From an uncultured Erysipelotrichaceae bacterium (GTDB lineage: Bacteria; Bacillota_I; Bacilli_A; Erysipelotrichales; Coprobacillaceae), in contig UQVG01000021.1 in the NCBI GenBank assembly GCA_900544435.1, positions 1 to 13,982 on the forward strand: a stretch of DNA of 13,982 bases, given 5' to 3'. How positions within the stretch are numbered: the stretch's first letter is position 1; each line of letters starts with the position of its first letter. Under the pieces are notes generated by a model. That model was not told the DNA's origin and did not search any database. It saw only the letters and a program-made list of their open reading frames with translations. The translations under genes and the position numbers were made by a program. Shown piece after piece: positions 13,883 to 13,982 of this stretch.

Positions 13883-13930
13883 GGTAGTGTCAAAAATCTA
13901 TATTAAATAGCGTAAATACACTACCCTCAA
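13883..13930 (-). promoter_or_regulatory. Candidate operon promoter with a flanking inverted repeat (possible operator)
   Basis: On the minus strand, TTGAGG (13930-13925) and TTTAAT (13907-13902) are spaced 17 nt apart, near the sigma-A consensus. An exact 8-bp inverted repeat, ACACTACC (13918-13925) and GGTAGTGT (13883-13890), brackets the -10: one half lies just inside the -35 and the other falls just past the expected start site. Such placement would let a dimeric repressor or an unwinding regulator control the operon. No regulator gene is in the window, so the link is untested. Confidence 0.5.
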
Positions 13931-13951
13931 TTTATCTATATAAACAGTAAA

Positions 13952-13980
13952 ATGATTACTGAGTATATCTTAGTAATCAT
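13952..13980 (-). terminator. Terminator of the gene upstream of the window
   Basis: The 12-bp stem 13952-13963 with 13969-13980 (one G-T pair, ATGATTACT outer arm) has a 5-nt loop. On the minus strand it is followed by TTTTACTGTTTATATAG, a moderate U-tract. It probably ends the preceding minus-strand transcript, which places the start of this operon at the promoter just after it. The flanking + strand is cut off by the window edge, so a role in that direction cannot be excluded. Confidence 0.6.
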
Positions 13981-13982
13981 CT

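Overview
The window is very AT-rich, every gene runs on the minus strand, and the genes are packed with short overlaps, strong AGGAGG-type ribosome binding sites and several GTG starts. Together with the protein families (CpsB-type PHP phosphatase, BY-kinases, three-helix LCP protein, PqqD/radical-SAM peptide genes) this points to a low-GC Gram-positive (Bacillota). A gut Erysipelotrichia-like member would fit, but that placement is impression rather than proof.

Read in the direction of transcription (high to low coordinates), a hairpin at 13952-13980 ends the upstream transcript. A candidate promoter with an inverted repeat around its -10 follows. Then come a membrane-anchored metallophosphoesterase and a peptide-modification block: a nucleotidyltransferase-fold protein, an HPr-kinase-like ATPase, a PqqD-like protein, precursor-like protein 1, a second PqqD-like protein, precursor-like protein 2, a radical SAM/SPASM enzyme, an S26-type peptidase with a Ser/His active site, and an ABC exporter without a peptidase domain. 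This has the parts of a RiPP (ribosomally made, post-translationally modified peptide) pathway. The two putative substrates are unusually large (about 135 residues), share a leader motif (F-T-x-N-E-[FY]-[IV]-S-[ST]-C), and have four cysteines each. The leader of precursor 2 appears to be split from its body by a -1 frameshift.

The exporter gene runs without a gap into a surface-polysaccharide control block: a CpsB/YwqE-type phosphatase, a secreted Ig-like (DUF5011-like) membrane-anchored protein, two tandem Wzc-like chain-length/tyrosine-kinase fusions with tyrosine-rich tails, and an LCP-family wall-polymer ligase. A strong bidirectional terminator closes the operon at 88-120. A further hairpin at 13-46 is oriented to end a convergent gene lying to the left of the window.

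No insertion sequence, tRNA, rRNA or CRISPR array was seen, and no stretch above 300 bases lacks a gene. Two structural patterns are not explained by the genes. One is a repeated element of about 22-27 nt placed three times around the precursor/PqqD genes, one copy inverted. The other is an apparent excess of long perfect inverted repeats (12-16 bp arms) inside coding sequence.
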